From Methylopila henanensis (lineage in GTDB: Bacteria > Pseudomonadota > Alphaproteobacteria > Rhizobiales > Methylopilaceae): 64,000 nt of DNA. This document shows, piece after piece, positions 38,412-48,205 of this stretch (within the stretch, counting starts at the first letter, position 1; every line of letters begins with the position of its first letter). The notes below the pieces were generated by a model, which made no database searches, was not told the origin of the DNA, and saw nothing but the letters and a program-made list of their open reading frames with translations. Location: NCBI RefSeq assembly GCF_042681025.1, contig NZ_JBHUER010000006.1, forward strand, positions 1-64,000, read 5' to 3'. The translations under genes were made by a program, and so were the position numbers.

Positions 38412-38939
38412 GTGAGCGCCGACCGATCTCCCCCCGTCGCGCTCGAAACCGTGCGCGACAGCGAACTCTGGGCCGCCCTGCCCGACGCCGAGGCGACCGT
38501 CGCCCGCGCGGTGGCGGCCGCCTTCGACGAGGCCGGGCTCGAAGCCCGCCCGGACGCCGAACTCGCCGTGACGCTCGCCGACGACGCGCGGGTGCGGGCG
38601 CTCAACGCCGAATGGCGCGAGAAGGACAAGCCCACCAACGTCCTGACCTTCCCGGCCTTCGAGCCGGACGAGATGGCCGACGCGCCCATGCTGGGCGACG
38701 TGGTGCTCGCCTTCGAGACCGTCGCCGCGGAGGCGCGCGACGAGGGCAAGCCGCTCGCCGACCACGTCTCGCATCTCGTCGTCCACGGCGTGCTGCACCT
38801 GTTCGGCTACGACCACATCGACGACCACGAGGCCGAGGAGATGGAGGCGCTTGAGACGCGCGCCCTCGCCCGGCTCGGCGTCGCCGACCCCTACGCCGAC
38901 CTCCCCTTGGCGCCTGAACCGCTTCTCCAACGGCCATGA
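38412..38939 (+). CDS. ybeY: Endoribonuclease YbeY (rRNA maturation factor)
   Basis: A zinc-dependent single-strand endoribonuclease for 16S rRNA 3' maturation and ribosome quality control. It is 175 aa. The metal site is intact: H125-x3-H129-x5-H135 in HGVLHLFGYDH. The conserved arm KPTNVLTFP is also present. GTG 38412 is chosen because GGGGAG lies about 10 nt upstream. It overlaps the downstream CBS-domain gene by 4 nt (ATGA). Confidence 0.94.
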   Translation: MSADRSPPVALETVRDSELWAALPDAEATVARAVAAAFDEAGLEARPDAELAVTLADDARVRALNAEWREKDKPTNVLTFPAFEPDEMADAPMLGDVVLAFETVAAEARDEGKPLADHVSHLVVHGVLHLFGYDHIDDHEAEEMEALETRALARLGVADPYADLPLAPEPLLQRP

Positions 38940-39928
38940 CCATGAACGCCCCCGCTTCATCGCCCCGCGACCGCGCCCATCACGGGCAGGACGGCGAGGC
39001 CCGTCAGGACAACTGGATCGAGCGATTGCGCTCCTTCGTCGGGCTGGGCGCCGCGCCCACGCTGAGACAGGAGTTTTCGGAAGCGCTCGAGACCGGCGAC
39101 GAGGCCGACCTGTCGATCAGCGCGCTGGAGCGCGTGCTGCTGCGCAACGTGCTCGCGCTCAAGGACACGCGGGTTGACGACGTCATGGTGCCCCGCACCG
39201 ACATCGACGCCGTCTCCGAGGACATGAACTTCGCGGAGCTGCTGGCCACCTTCCAGGAGGCCGGCCATTCCCGGCTCCCGGTCCACCGCGGCTCGCTCGA
39301 CGAGCCCGCGGGCATGGTGCACGTCAAGGACGCGCTGGCTCTGATCGCCCGGGCCGCCGCGGACGGCGGCTTCGACGCCGGCGGCGTCGACTTCAAGGCG
39401 CGCATCGCCGATCTCGACCTCGTGCGTCCGGTGATCTACGCGCCGCCCTCGATGCCGGTCTCCGATCTGCTGACGCGCATGCAGTCGCTGCACATCCACC
39501 TCGCGCTGGTGGTCGACGAATATGGCGGGGTCGACGGACTGGTCTCGATCGAGGACCTCGTGGAGACCATCGTCGGCGACATCGAGGACGAGCACGACGA
39601 CGCCGAGGAGGCCCGCATCGCCCCCGACGGCGCCGGCGGCTTCGTCGCCGACGCCCGCGCCTCGCTCGACGACGTCGTCGAGGCGGTCGGAACGGATTTC
39701 GACGTCTCCGCCTATTCCGACGACGTCGACACCATCGGCGGGCTGATCGTCACCCTCGCGGGCCGTGTGCCGGCGCAGGGCGACGTGGTGCAGGGCCCGG
39801 GCGGCCGCCGGCTGGAGGTTCTCGAGGCCGACCCGCGGCGGGTGGTGTCGGTGCGGATCGCCCCGCCGGCGCCCAGGCGCGAGGACGCCGAATCGGATAC
39901 GCCGGGAGGCGCCGCCGACGCGGCCTGA
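38936..39928 (+). CDS. CorC/HlyC-type CBS domain protein
   Basis: A 330-aa cytosolic protein with a tandem CBS pair (about 75-210, beginning VDDVMVPRTDIDAVSEDM and ending VDEYGGVDGLVSIEDLVETIVGDIEDEHD) and a C-terminal CorC_HlyC transporter-associated domain (about 220-310). It lacks the N-terminal membrane domain of the longer members. Relatives are called CorC (magnesium/cobalt efflux) or haemolysin C, but the function is not settled; linkage to ybeY and lnt is widely conserved. It overlaps ybeY by 4 nt and precedes lnt by 33 nt. Confidence 0.9.
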   Translation: MTMNAPASSPRDRAHHGQDGEARQDNWIERLRSFVGLGAAPTLRQEFSEALETGDEADLSISALERVLLRNVLALKDTRVDDVMVPRTDIDAVSEDMNFAELLATFQEAGHSRLPVHRGSLDEPAGMVHVKDALALIARAAADGGFDAGGVDFKARIADLDLVRPVIYAPPSMPVSDLLTRMQSLHIHLALVVDEYGGVDGLVSIEDLVETIVGDIEDEHDDAEEARIAPDGAGGFVADARASLDDVVEAVGTDFDVSAYSDDVDTIGGLIVTLAGRVPAQGDVVQGPGGRRLEVLEADPRRVVSVRIAPPAPRREDAESDTPGGAADAA

Positions 39929-39961
39929 CGCCGCCGCCCCGGCGCCCACCGGAACACCGCC

Positions 39962-41554
39962 ATGACGCGACGCATCGAGACCCTCGCGGCGGCCGCCGGA
40001 TCGATCATGCTGGCCTCGGGCTGGCGCAGGGCCCTGATCGCCTTCGCGGCCGGCGCGGCGTCGGCGCTGGCGATGCCGCCCTTCTCGCTCTGGCCGGTCC
40101 TCGCGCTCACCTTTCCCGTCGCGGTCTGGCTGATCGACGGAGCCGCAGGCGCGACGAAGGGCCGGACGCTGCTCTCCGCCGCCGGAGCCGGCTGGTGCTT
40201 CGGCTTCGGCTACTTCCTCGCCGGCCTGTGGTGGATCGGCTCCGCCTTCCTCGTCGACGCCGACGTGTTCGGCTGGCTCCTGCCCTTCGCGGTCGCCGGC
40301 CTGCCGGCCGGGCTCGCGCTGTTCCACGCGCTCGGCTTCGCGCTCGCCCGGGCGCTCTGGAGCGGAACCCCCGCCCGCGTGCTGGCCTTCGCGGCCGCGC
40401 TCGGCCTCGCCGAGACCGCGCGCGGCCATATCTTGACCGGCTTTCCCTGGAACGCCTTCGGCTACGCGCTCGCGGACCAGGCTTGGCTCGGCCAGTTCGC
40501 GTCCGTCGTCGGCGTCGAGGGACTGACCTTCCTCGCGCTGGCGATCTTCGCCGCGCCCGCGGCGCTCGCCGACGCGCGGCCGGCGAAGCGCGGCGTCGCG
40601 TTCGCCGTCGCGGCGCTCGCCGCGCTCGCCGTCTTCGGCGGCGTCCGCCTCGGCCTCGCGGAGACCGGCTTCGACACCCGCGTCTCCGTGCGCGCGATCC
40701 AGCCCGAGATCCCGCAGGACATGAAGTCCCAGGACGCCGCGCGCGACACCATCATGGACGCCTATGTCGCGCTGTCCGACGAGGCGCGCGGTCCCGACCG
40801 GCGCGGCTTCGCCGACGCCAACCTGCTGGTCTGGCCCGAATCCGCCTTCCCGTTCCTGCTGTCCCGCACGCCGGAGGCGCTGGCGCGGATCGCGCAGAGC
40901 CTCGAACCCGGCGCGACGCTCGTCACCGGCGCGGTCCGCGGCGAGCGCGCCGCCGACGGCTCGGGCGCTACGTTCTGGAACGCCGTACATCTCGTCGGCG
41001 ACGACGGCGCGATCGACGACACCTACGACAAGCTCCACCTCGTTCCGTTCGGAGAGTACCTGCCGTTCCAGAGCCTGCTCGAGGCGATCGGACTGGAGCA
41101 GCTCACCCGGCTGCAAGGCGGCTTCGCGTCCGGAACGCGGGCGAACCTGATCACCCTGCCCCAGGGGCCGCGCTTCCGGCCGCTGATCTGCTACGAAGCG
41201 ATCTTTCCCTGGGAGATCACGCCGGGAGATCGGCCCGATTTCCTGCTGAACGTCACCAACGACGCATGGTTCGGCCGCACGCCCGGGCCCTACCAGCACG
41301 CCGCCCAGGCCCGCGTCCGCGCCGTGGAGCAAGGTCTTCCGCTCGTCCGCTCCGCTAACGGCGGTATCTCGATGGTGGTCGACGCGTATGGGCGCACAAT
41401 TTCTTCGCTTCCGCTGGGCGAACGGGGCGTGGTCGACGCGCAGCTGCCCCTTCCGATAGGTTCAACCGCCTATTACTCTACCTCAGGTTTGTTGTTTCTC
41501 ATCTTTCCCGTTCTTTTCGTGCTGGTTGCGATACGGGCGCGCCGCCGCGTTTGA
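39962..41554 (+). CDS. lnt: Apolipoprotein N-acyltransferase
   Basis: An inner-membrane enzyme that adds the third acyl chain to the N-terminal cysteine of lipoproteins, needed for Lol sorting. It is 530 aa: about eight membrane segments in the first 230 residues, then a nitrilase-type domain with triad E293 (WPESAFPF), K357 (YDKLHLVPFGEY) and C410 (ICYEAIFP), spaced as in E. coli Lnt, and a final C-terminal membrane segment. It is the last gene of the miaB run. A promoter for the next gene overlaps its stop codon. Confidence 0.95.
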   Translation: MTRRIETLAAAAGSIMLASGWRRALIAFAAGAASALAMPPFSLWPVLALTFPVAVWLIDGAAGATKGRTLLSAAGAGWCFGFGYFLAGLWWIGSAFLVDADVFGWLLPFAVAGLPAGLALFHALGFALARALWSGTPARVLAFAAALGLAETARGHILTGFPWNAFGYALADQAWLGQFASVVGVEGLTFLALAIFAAPAALADARPAKRGVAFAVAALAALAVFGGVRLGLAETGFDTRVSVRAIQPEIPQDMKSQDAARDTIMDAYVALSDEARGPDRRGFADANLLVWPESAFPFLLSRTPEALARIAQSLEPGATLVTGAVRGERAADGSGATFWNAVHLVGDDGAIDDTYDKLHLVPFGEYLPFQSLLEAIGLEQLTRLQGGFASGTRANLITLPQGPRFRPLICYEAIFPWEITPGDRPDFLLNVTNDAWFGRTPGPYQHAAQARVRAVEQGLPLVRSANGGISMVVDAYGRTISSLPLGERGVVDAQLPLPIGSTAYYSTSGLLFLIFPVLFVLVAIRARRRV

Positions 41555-41578
41555 CATTAGAAACGCGAAGTGGCCAAT
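41550..41578 (+). promoter_or_regulatory. Possible promoter for the XRE regulator gene
   Basis: A perfect TTGACA (41550-41555) overlaps the lnt stop codon and is followed 17 nt later by a weak CCAATT. Transcription would begin near 41586, leaving a leader of about 105 nt before the regulator. The weak -10 element lowers confidence. Confidence 0.35.
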
Positions 41579-41692
41579 TTCCGCAGCGCCAGATGGCGTC
41601 GAGAAGCCGAACGCTCGTGGACGTTCGCGCGGTCCATTTAGGGTTGTACGGCGGGGGGTGACGCCGCACGCGAGAGCTGCGAGGAGAAAGTT

Positions 41693-42106
41693 ATGATTAA
41701 GAAGACGCCGAACCCGGTCGACAAGCATGTCGGCAGTCGGGTCCGAATGAGGCGTGTCTTGATCGGTATGAGTCAGGAAAAGCTCGGCGAAGCGCTCGGC
41801 ATCACCTTCCAGCAGATCCAGAAGTACGAGAAAGGCACCAATCGCATCGGCGCCAGCCGGATGCAGCAGATCGCCACGGTGATGGGCGTTCCGGTCTCCT
41901 ACTTCTTCGACGACGCCCCCGGATCGGAGCCGACCACGCCCGGCATGGCGGAAGCGCCCGGCTCGGACTACGTCGTCGACTTTCTCACCACGACCGAAGG
42001 CCTCCAGCTCAACAAGGCGTTCGTGCGCATCGGCGATTCCAAGGTGCGGCGCAAAATCGTGGATCTGGTTTCAGCGCTGGCCGACACAAGCAAGCCGGCG
42101 GCCTGA
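41693..42106 (+). CDS. XRE/Cro-type helix-turn-helix regulator (PhrR-like)
   Basis: A 137-aa DNA-binding protein. The HTH occupies about 18-72: VRMRRVLIGMSQEKLGEALGITFQQIQKYEKG...GASRMQQIATVMGVPVSYFF. The C-terminal half is a short helical region (LTTTEGLQLNKAFVRIGDSKVRRKIVDLVSALAD), probably for dimerisation. The same regulator type is found between lnt and metK across Rhizobiales and resembles PhrR of Sinorhizobium, reported as low-pH inducible. ATG 41693 has a GAGGAGAA ribosome-binding site. It may act on the inverted repeats in front of metK, but that is inference. Confidence 0.9.
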   Translation: MIKKTPNPVDKHVGSRVRMRRVLIGMSQEKLGEALGITFQQIQKYEKGTNRIGASRMQQIATVMGVPVSYFFDDAPGSEPTTPGMAEAPGSDYVVDFLTTTEGLQLNKAFVRIGDSKVRRKIVDLVSALADTSKPAA

Positions 42107-42133
42107 GCGCGGGCCGTTCGCTTGACCGGAATG

Positions 42134-42175
42134 TTCGCATCTGCGAAGAACGGAACGTTCGTTAGATCGAACGTT
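42134..42175 (+). promoter_or_regulatory. Inverted repeats in the metK leader
   Basis: Two adjacent palindromes lie 30-75 nt before metK. TTCGCA and TGCGAA are separated by 2 nt (42134-42147); AACGTTCG (42154-42161) and CGAACGTT (42168-42175) are separated by 6 nt. They could be operators for the adjacent XRE regulator or hairpins controlling metK translation. The second hairpin is followed by TCCGTCGTTCTTTTC, which could also serve as a weak attenuator. No SAM-riboswitch core was recognised. Confidence 0.45.
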
Positions 42176-42206
42176 TCCGTCGTTCTTTTCGGTCAGGGAG
42201 CAAGCA

Positions 42207-43376
<1,170 letters not shown>

Positions 43377-43413
43377 GACCGAAGCGCCGCGTCGGGCGTC
43401 GACCAGGTTCAGC

Positions 43414-44103
43414 ATGTCCGACGAAGCGCGTTACGAGGGCTCGTTCTTCGGCCGGCGACGGGGCAAACCGCTCCGCGCCGGCCGCGCGGCCCTGATCGCC
43501 GACGACCTGCCGCGGCTGCGGGTCGACCCTGCGTCCGTTCCCGCCGACCTCGCGCGTCTGTTTCCGCATCCCGTCGACGACGTCCGGCTCGAGATCGGCT
43601 TCGGCGGCGCCGAGCATCTGCTGCACGAGGCGTCAGCACATCCGACGACCGGCTTCATCGGCGTCGAGCCGTTTCTCGCCGGCCTCGCCAAGGGTCTGGA
43701 CGGCGTCTCACGTCTCGGGCTGACCAACGTCCGACTGTTCGACGACGACGCCACGCAGTTGCTCGACGCGCTGCCGGAGGCCTCGCTGTCGCGGGTCGAC
43801 CTGCTCTATCCCGATCCCTGGCCCAAGACGCGGCACTGGAAGCGGCGCTTCGTCTCCGACCAGAACCTCACCCGTATCGCCCGCGTGCTGAAACCCGGCG
43901 CGCCGTTCCGCTTCGCCTCCGACATCGACACCTACGTCGCCTGGACGCTGGAGCATGTGCGGCGCTCGCCCGATTTCCAATGGACCGCGGAGCGCGCCGC
44001 GGACTGGCGCGAGCCCTGGGCCGGCTGGCCCGGCACGCGCTACGAGGCCAAGGCGATCCGCGAGGGCCGCAAGGGCAGCTACCTCATCTTCCGACGGACG
44101 TGA
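43414..44103 (+). CDS. trmB: tRNA (guanine-N7)-methyltransferase TrmB
   Basis: A SAM-dependent enzyme forming m7G46 in tRNA variable loops. It is 229 aa with a Rossmann core: LEIGFGGAEHLLHEA (motif I), FIGVEPFLAGLAKG, and the diagnostic YPDPWPKTRHWKRRFVSDQNL. ATG 43414 (MSDEARYEG) is chosen because the upstream codons overlap metK and lack similarity. Its final 20 bp overlap the end of the convergent MFS gene. Confidence 0.94.
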   Translation: MSDEARYEGSFFGRRRGKPLRAGRAALIADDLPRLRVDPASVPADLARLFPHPVDDVRLEIGFGGAEHLLHEASAHPTTGFIGVEPFLAGLAKGLDGVSRLGLTNVRLFDDDATQLLDALPEASLSRVDLLYPDPWPKTRHWKRRFVSDQNLTRIARVLKPGAPFRFASDIDTYVAWTLEHVRRSPDFQWTAERAADWREPWAGWPGTRYEAKAIREGRKGSYLIFRRT

Positions 44104-45289
44104 CGCCCCGCCGCGCGGCGCGCGACAGGCGGAACAGCGCCAGCGTGGCGACGCCGAAAAACGCGACCGTGACCGGCAGCGGCAGCACGCCGCCGCCAAG
44201 CGTGCGCCCGAGCGCGATTCCGACCAGCGCCCCGAACGCCATCTGGCTGAAGCCGACGAGCGACGACGCCGCGCCCGCGCGCTCCGGAAACGGCTGCAGG
44301 GCCGAGGCCATGCTCTGGGGCATCACGAGGCCGACCCCGAACAGATAGACCATCATCGGGACGACCACCGAGGCCGGCGTCGGCGGCGCGAACAGCACGA
44401 GCGCGAGCATCAGCGTCCCCCCGCAGGCGACCGCCGCGGAGCCGACGCCGATCGCGCCGTCGAGCCCCCGCGTCCGCACCAGCGGCCCCGCGGTCAGCGT
44501 GCCGCCGATGAAGCCGATCACTCCGATCGCGAAGGCCGCGCCATAGGCGATCTCGGACAGCCCGTAGACCGACTGCAGGATGAAGGACGAGGTCGAGATG
44601 TAGGCGAACAGGCCGCCGAAGGCGATCACCGTGAGCCCGAGATAGGACAGGAACCCGCTGTGCCGCAGCAACACGCCGTAGCTCGCGAGCGCGGCGCGCA
44701 CGCTGAGCGAGGGCGCCCGGACGCGCAGCGTCTCCGGCAGCATGGCGGCGACGATCAGCATCTCGAGGCCGAGCACCACGGTCAGCAGCACGAAGGTGGC
44801 GCGCCATCCAAACTGCGTCTCCAGCACGCCGCCGATGAGCGGAGCGGCGGCCGGCACCACCCCGAGGATGGTCGCCATGCGGGCGAGCTCGCGGGCGGCG
44901 CGCGGCCCGGAATAGAGATCCCGGACGATCGAGCGCGCCAGCACGACAGGACCCGCGCCGCCGAGCGCCTGCACGAAGCGGGCGGCGATCAGCATCTCGA
45001 TCGAGGGCGCGATCGCGCAGAGCGCGCTGCCGAAGGTGAACAGCGCGAGGCTCGCGAGCAGCGTCGGCTTGCGCCCGCGGGCGTCGGACAGCGGGCCGTA
45101 GATGATCTGGCCGACCGCGAAGCCCAGCAGGAAGGCGGAGAGCGTCATCTGCCCGCCGGCCGGGCTCGCGCCGAGCGCCGCCGTCAGGTGAGGCAGCGAC
45201 GGCAGATACATGTCGATCGCGAGCGGGCCGACCGCGGTCAGCAGGGCGAGCACGGCGGTCAGCGCGAGCGTGTCGGGTCGCAGAAGCAT
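44084..45289 (-). CDS. Bcr/CflA-family multidrug MFS transporter
   Basis: A 401-aa inner-membrane proton-driven exporter with about 12 membrane segments. The start MLLRPDTLALTAVLALLTAVGPLAIDMYLPSLPHL carries the Bcr/CflA signature (GPLAIDMYLPSLP), and loop 2-3 has GPLSDARGRKPTLL. Relatives export bicyclomycin, chloramphenicol or sulfonamides; the substrate here is unknown. The gene is the last 1.2 kb of a minus-strand block and converges on trmB with a 20-bp overlap of coding ends. Confidence 0.9.
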   Translation of the reverse strand: MLLRPDTLALTAVLALLTAVGPLAIDMYLPSLPHLTAALGASPAGGQMTLSAFLLGFAVGQIIYGPLSDARGRKPTLLASLALFTFGSALCAIAPSIEMLIAARFVQALGGAGPVVLARSIVRDLYSGPRAARELARMATILGVVPAAAPLIGGVLETQFGWRATFVLLTVVLGLEMLIVAAMLPETLRVRAPSLSVRAALASYGVLLRHSGFLSYLGLTVIAFGGLFAYISTSSFILQSVYGLSEIAYGAAFAIGVIGFIGGTLTAGPLVRTRGLDGAIGVGSAAVACGGTLMLALVLFAPPTPASVVVPMMVYLFGVGLVMPQSMASALQPFPERAGAASSLVGFSQMAFGALVGIALGRTLGGGVLPLPVTVAFFGVATLALFRLSRAARRGVTSVGR

Positions 45290-45371
45290 GGCGTGAGATC
45301 GAACGGCTGGCGCGGCGGGCGTCGGAGGGCGCTCACATAGCGCGCAGGCGCCACGCTTCGAGACGCGGGCC

Positions 45372-46145
45372 TCAGCCGTAGCGGTGCAGCGTCGCCCCGT
45401 GCGCCTTCAGCCAGGCCTCGGAGCGCTCGTAGTCCGGCGCGAGGCGGGCTACGTTCGCCCAGTAGCGCGGACCGTGGTTCATCTCCTTGCGGTGCGCGAC
45501 CTCGTGCGCGGCGAGATAGTCCAGCACATGGGCCGGAGCGAGGATCAGCCGCCACGAGAAGGCGAGATCGCCCGAAACCGAGCACGACCCCCAGCGCGTC
45601 GTGGTGTCCTTGAGCGAGATCCGCCCGACCGAGACGCCGAGCGCCGCGGCGTGGCGGGCGACGGCCGCCGCGAGATCCCGCCGCGCTTCGCGCTTGAGAA
45701 AATCGGTCACCCGGCGGGACATGTGCGCCGCCGCGCCGTGCACCGCGAGCGTGGGGTCGTCGCCGCGCAGACCGGGCTCCACCCGCACGACGCCGCGCAC
45801 GCCTTCCCGCAACGCGATGCGGTGCGGCTGGCCGCGCAGCGGCACGATCTCGCCGGCCGCGAACGGCACCCGCTCGGGCAGCCGCGCCAGCCGCTGCTCG
45901 ATCCAGCCGACATGGCGCTCGACGAAGTCGCGCGCGGCGCCCAGCGGCGTCCGCGCCGGCAGGGTCAGCGTCACGTCCCGCGCCGCCGTGCGCACGCGAA
46001 GCGTCATGCGCCGCGCCTGCGCGCTGCGCCGGACGGAGATCGCGACCTGGCCCAGCCGCGTGTCGACGACCAGCGCGTCGCCGACGACCCGCGGGTCGGG
46101 GCGCGACTGGAACGGGCGGGAGCGGAAGACGCGAAGCAGGGACAT
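45372..46145 (-). CDS. YgjP/SprT-type metal-dependent protease
   Basis: A 257-aa protein of the DUF45/YgjP family. An N-terminal beta-rich region (DALVVDTRLGQVAISVRRSAQARRMTLRV) precedes a zincin domain with HEVAH in YLAAHEVAHRKEMNHGPRYWANVARLAPDY. That gives HExxH plus a third histidine five residues on, and the preceding TTRWGSCS is also conserved. Its physiological substrate is unknown. ATG 46145 (MSLLRVFRS) is preferred to the upstream GTG. It probably belongs with no operon; 82 bp separate it from the Bcr-like gene. Confidence 0.88.
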   Translation of the reverse strand: MSLLRVFRSRPFQSRPDPRVVGDALVVDTRLGQVAISVRRSAQARRMTLRVRTAARDVTLTLPARTPLGAARDFVERHVGWIEQRLARLPERVPFAAGEIVPLRGQPHRIALREGVRGVVRVEPGLRGDDPTLAVHGAAAHMSRRVTDFLKREARRDLAAAVARHAAALGVSVGRISLKDTTTRWGSCSVSGDLAFSWRLILAPAHVLDYLAAHEVAHRKEMNHGPRYWANVARLAPDYERSEAWLKAHGATLHRYG

Positions 46146-46237
46146 GACGACCGTCGGGAGCGGATCGCCGTCGACCACGACGGCGAATCAGGACGCTGGC
46201 GACTTTACCTGCGCCGATTCCCGCGAGGCGAGCCCCC

Positions 46238-47005
46238 TCAGGCGCCCGCGCCCGCGCCGTCCACGGCCGCGATCAGGCGCCCGATATCTTCATCGCGCGA
46301 CAACCGATGGTCGCCGTCCTTGACCAGCGTGACGACGACGTCGTCGTCGGCCAGCAGCTCCACCAGCCGCATGGCGTGCTCCCACGGCACGTCCGGATCG
46401 CGCATGCCCTGCAGGATCCGCACGGGCGCGCCGACCCGGATCGGGCCGCCCAACATGAGGTGGCGCCGGCCCTCCTCGATCAGCTCGCGGGTGATGGGAT
46501 AGGGACCCGGCGCGTATTCGGAGGGGCGCATCCAGCGTCCCGTCTCCAGAATTTCGAGACGCACCTCGTCGGAGAAGCGCGCCCACATCAGCTCCTCGGT
46601 GAAATCCACCGCCGGCGCGATCAGCACTAGCGCAGAAGGCGGCCGGGCCATCCGCCGCGCCGCGAGCAGGGCCATCCAGCCGCCCATGGACGAACCGACG
46701 AGCACCGGCGCCGGGCCCGCGAAGGCCTCGATCGCGGCGAGCGCGTCCTCGAGCCATGAGCCGATGGTGCCGTCCTCGAAGCGGCCGCTGGAGGCGCCGT
46801 GCCCCGAATAGTCGATCCGCAGGACCGCGCGGCCGGTCCGCGCGCCCCAGGCGTCGATCGCGCTGGCCTTGGTCGCGGTCATGTCGGAGCGAAAGCCGCC
46901 GAGCCACACCACGCACGGGCCCTCTCCGGCGCGATGCAGGACCGCGATCTCGCGCGCCTCGGCGCCCTGCCCCACCGTCAGCGTCCGGCGTTCCGGTTCG
47001 GCCAT
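46238..47005 (-). CDS. Alpha/beta hydrolase
   Basis: A 255-aa serine hydrolase fold. The oxyanion/early strand motif is VVWLGGFRSDM, the nucleophile elbow is GSSMGG, and the late acid/His region includes RDPDVPWEHA and KDGDHRLSRDED with the catalytic His in GDH. It resembles palmitoyl-protein thioesterase ABHD10-like and YqiA-type esterases of alphaproteobacteria. The substrate is unknown; an acyl-ester or thioester is likely. ATG 47005 has GGGAGA about 8 nt upstream. It lies 34 nt after the AEC transporter gene and is probably cotranscribed with it. Confidence 0.88.
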   Translation of the reverse strand: MAEPERRTLTVGQGAEAREIAVLHRAGEGPCVVWLGGFRSDMTATKASAIDAWGARTGRAVLRIDYSGHGASSGRFEDGTIGSWLEDALAAIEAFAGPAPVLVGSSMGGWMALLAARRMARPPSALVLIAPAVDFTEELMWARFSDEVRLEILETGRWMRPSEYAPGPYPITRELIEEGRRHLMLGGPIRVGAPVRILQGMRDPDVPWEHAMRLVELLADDDVVVTLVKDGDHRLSRDEDIGRLIAAVDGAGAGA

Positions 47006-47039
47006 GAGGTCTTCTCCCAGATGATGCGCGGCGCAGGGC

Positions 47040-47975
47040 TCAGACGAGCCCCAGCACCCAGAGCCAGCCCGACACGGTGACGACCGACAGTGCCGTCGAC
47101 ACCGCCACCGCGGCCGACGCCGTGCGCTCGCCGACCTTGTAGCGGGCCGCGACGAGATAGGCGTTGATGCCGCACGGCATGGCCGCGAACAGCACCGCGA
47201 CGCCGGCCCAGACCGGCGGCACCGGCAGGACGTGCACCGCAAGCACCCAGACCAGGAACGGGTGCAGCACCAGCTTCAGCCCGCTGATCGCCAGCACCGG
47301 CAGACGGTCGCTCAGCATGCCGTAGCGCTTGAGCGCCACGCCCATGGCGACGAGCGCGCACGGGCTCGCGGTGGCGGCGAGTTGGTCCACGATCGAGAGC
47401 GCGGCGCCGGTGGGCTGCACGCCCGCGGATTTCGCGGCGACGCCGGCCGCGAGCGCGAGGATGATCGGATGGGTGACGATCGTGCGCGCGAGACCGGTGG
47501 CGATCTTGAGCTTGCGCCCCTCGGACGACGCCGCCTCGATCAGCAGCGCGGCGGTCGACATCATGATCGGCAGATGGATCGCCAACAGCAGGAACAGCGG
47601 CGTCGCGCCCGCGTCGCCATAGGCCTGAAGGATCAGCGGCACGCCGACGAGCACGGTGTTGGACTGGCCGCTTGCGAAGCCGTGGATCGCGGCCTCGCGG
47701 CGGTCGCGCCCGAACAGCCGGGTCGCGAACACCATGCCGAGGGTCCAGACCACCGCCACGCCCGCGAAATAGGCGACCCAGTAGCCCCAGGGGTTGTCGC
47801 CGATCGGTCCCCCGCCCACCAGCGTCCGGAAAATCAGGGCCGGCACCGCGATCAGGAACACGTAGTCCGACAGGCCGTCGCCGGCGCGATCGCCCAGCAG
47901 CTTCAGGTGGGCCGCGACGAAACCGAGCCCGATGAGCCCGAAGGTCGGCAGGACGATGGCGATGAGCTGGGACAT
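47040..47975 (-). CDS. AEC family (auxin efflux carrier-like) transporter
   Basis: A 311-aa inner-membrane protein with about ten hydrophobic segments. The family traits are the N-terminal IAIVLPTFGLIGLGFVAA, the unwound GFASGQSNTVLVGVPLILQAYG segment at mid-protein and a repeat in the second half (ASPCALVAMGVALKRYG...). Relatives export malonate, malate or other organic anions; the substrate is unknown here. ATG 47975 (MSQLIAIVLPTF) is used; the upstream 29 codons are Ser/Pro/Arg-rich noise. Confidence 0.9.
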   Translation of the reverse strand: MSQLIAIVLPTFGLIGLGFVAAHLKLLGDRAGDGLSDYVFLIAVPALIFRTLVGGGPIGDNPWGYWVAYFAGVAVVWTLGMVFATRLFGRDRREAAIHGFASGQSNTVLVGVPLILQAYGDAGATPLFLLLAIHLPIMMSTAALLIEAASSEGRKLKIATGLARTIVTHPIILALAAGVAAKSAGVQPTGAALSIVDQLAATASPCALVAMGVALKRYGMLSDRLPVLAISGLKLVLHPFLVWVLAVHVLPVPPVWAGVAVLFAAMPCGINAYLVAARYKVGERTASAAVAVSTALSVVTVSGWLWVLGLV

Positions 47976-48205
47976 CGGGGGCCGGACGCCGGCGAACCGG
48001 CGAGCAGATGGGGACGGCGACGGATCATCCGATGCGATACGCGTTGAGACGCTAGGGGTCAACGCAGGACGCCGCAGGCCTACCCTTCTGGGGATGAGGA
48101 GTGAAACACCATGTATTCGGCGATCGGCTTAGCCCATCATTAAAGCCTGAACGTCACTTTCGCCGGACGACGAACGCCGCCCCCCGAAAACGAGACGCCT
48201 GCCGT

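Noticed and set aside
42107..42206. SAM-II or SAM/SAH riboswitch before metK
   Set aside because: The inverted repeats are present, but the conserved core sequences of the known SAM riboswitch classes were not found by eye.
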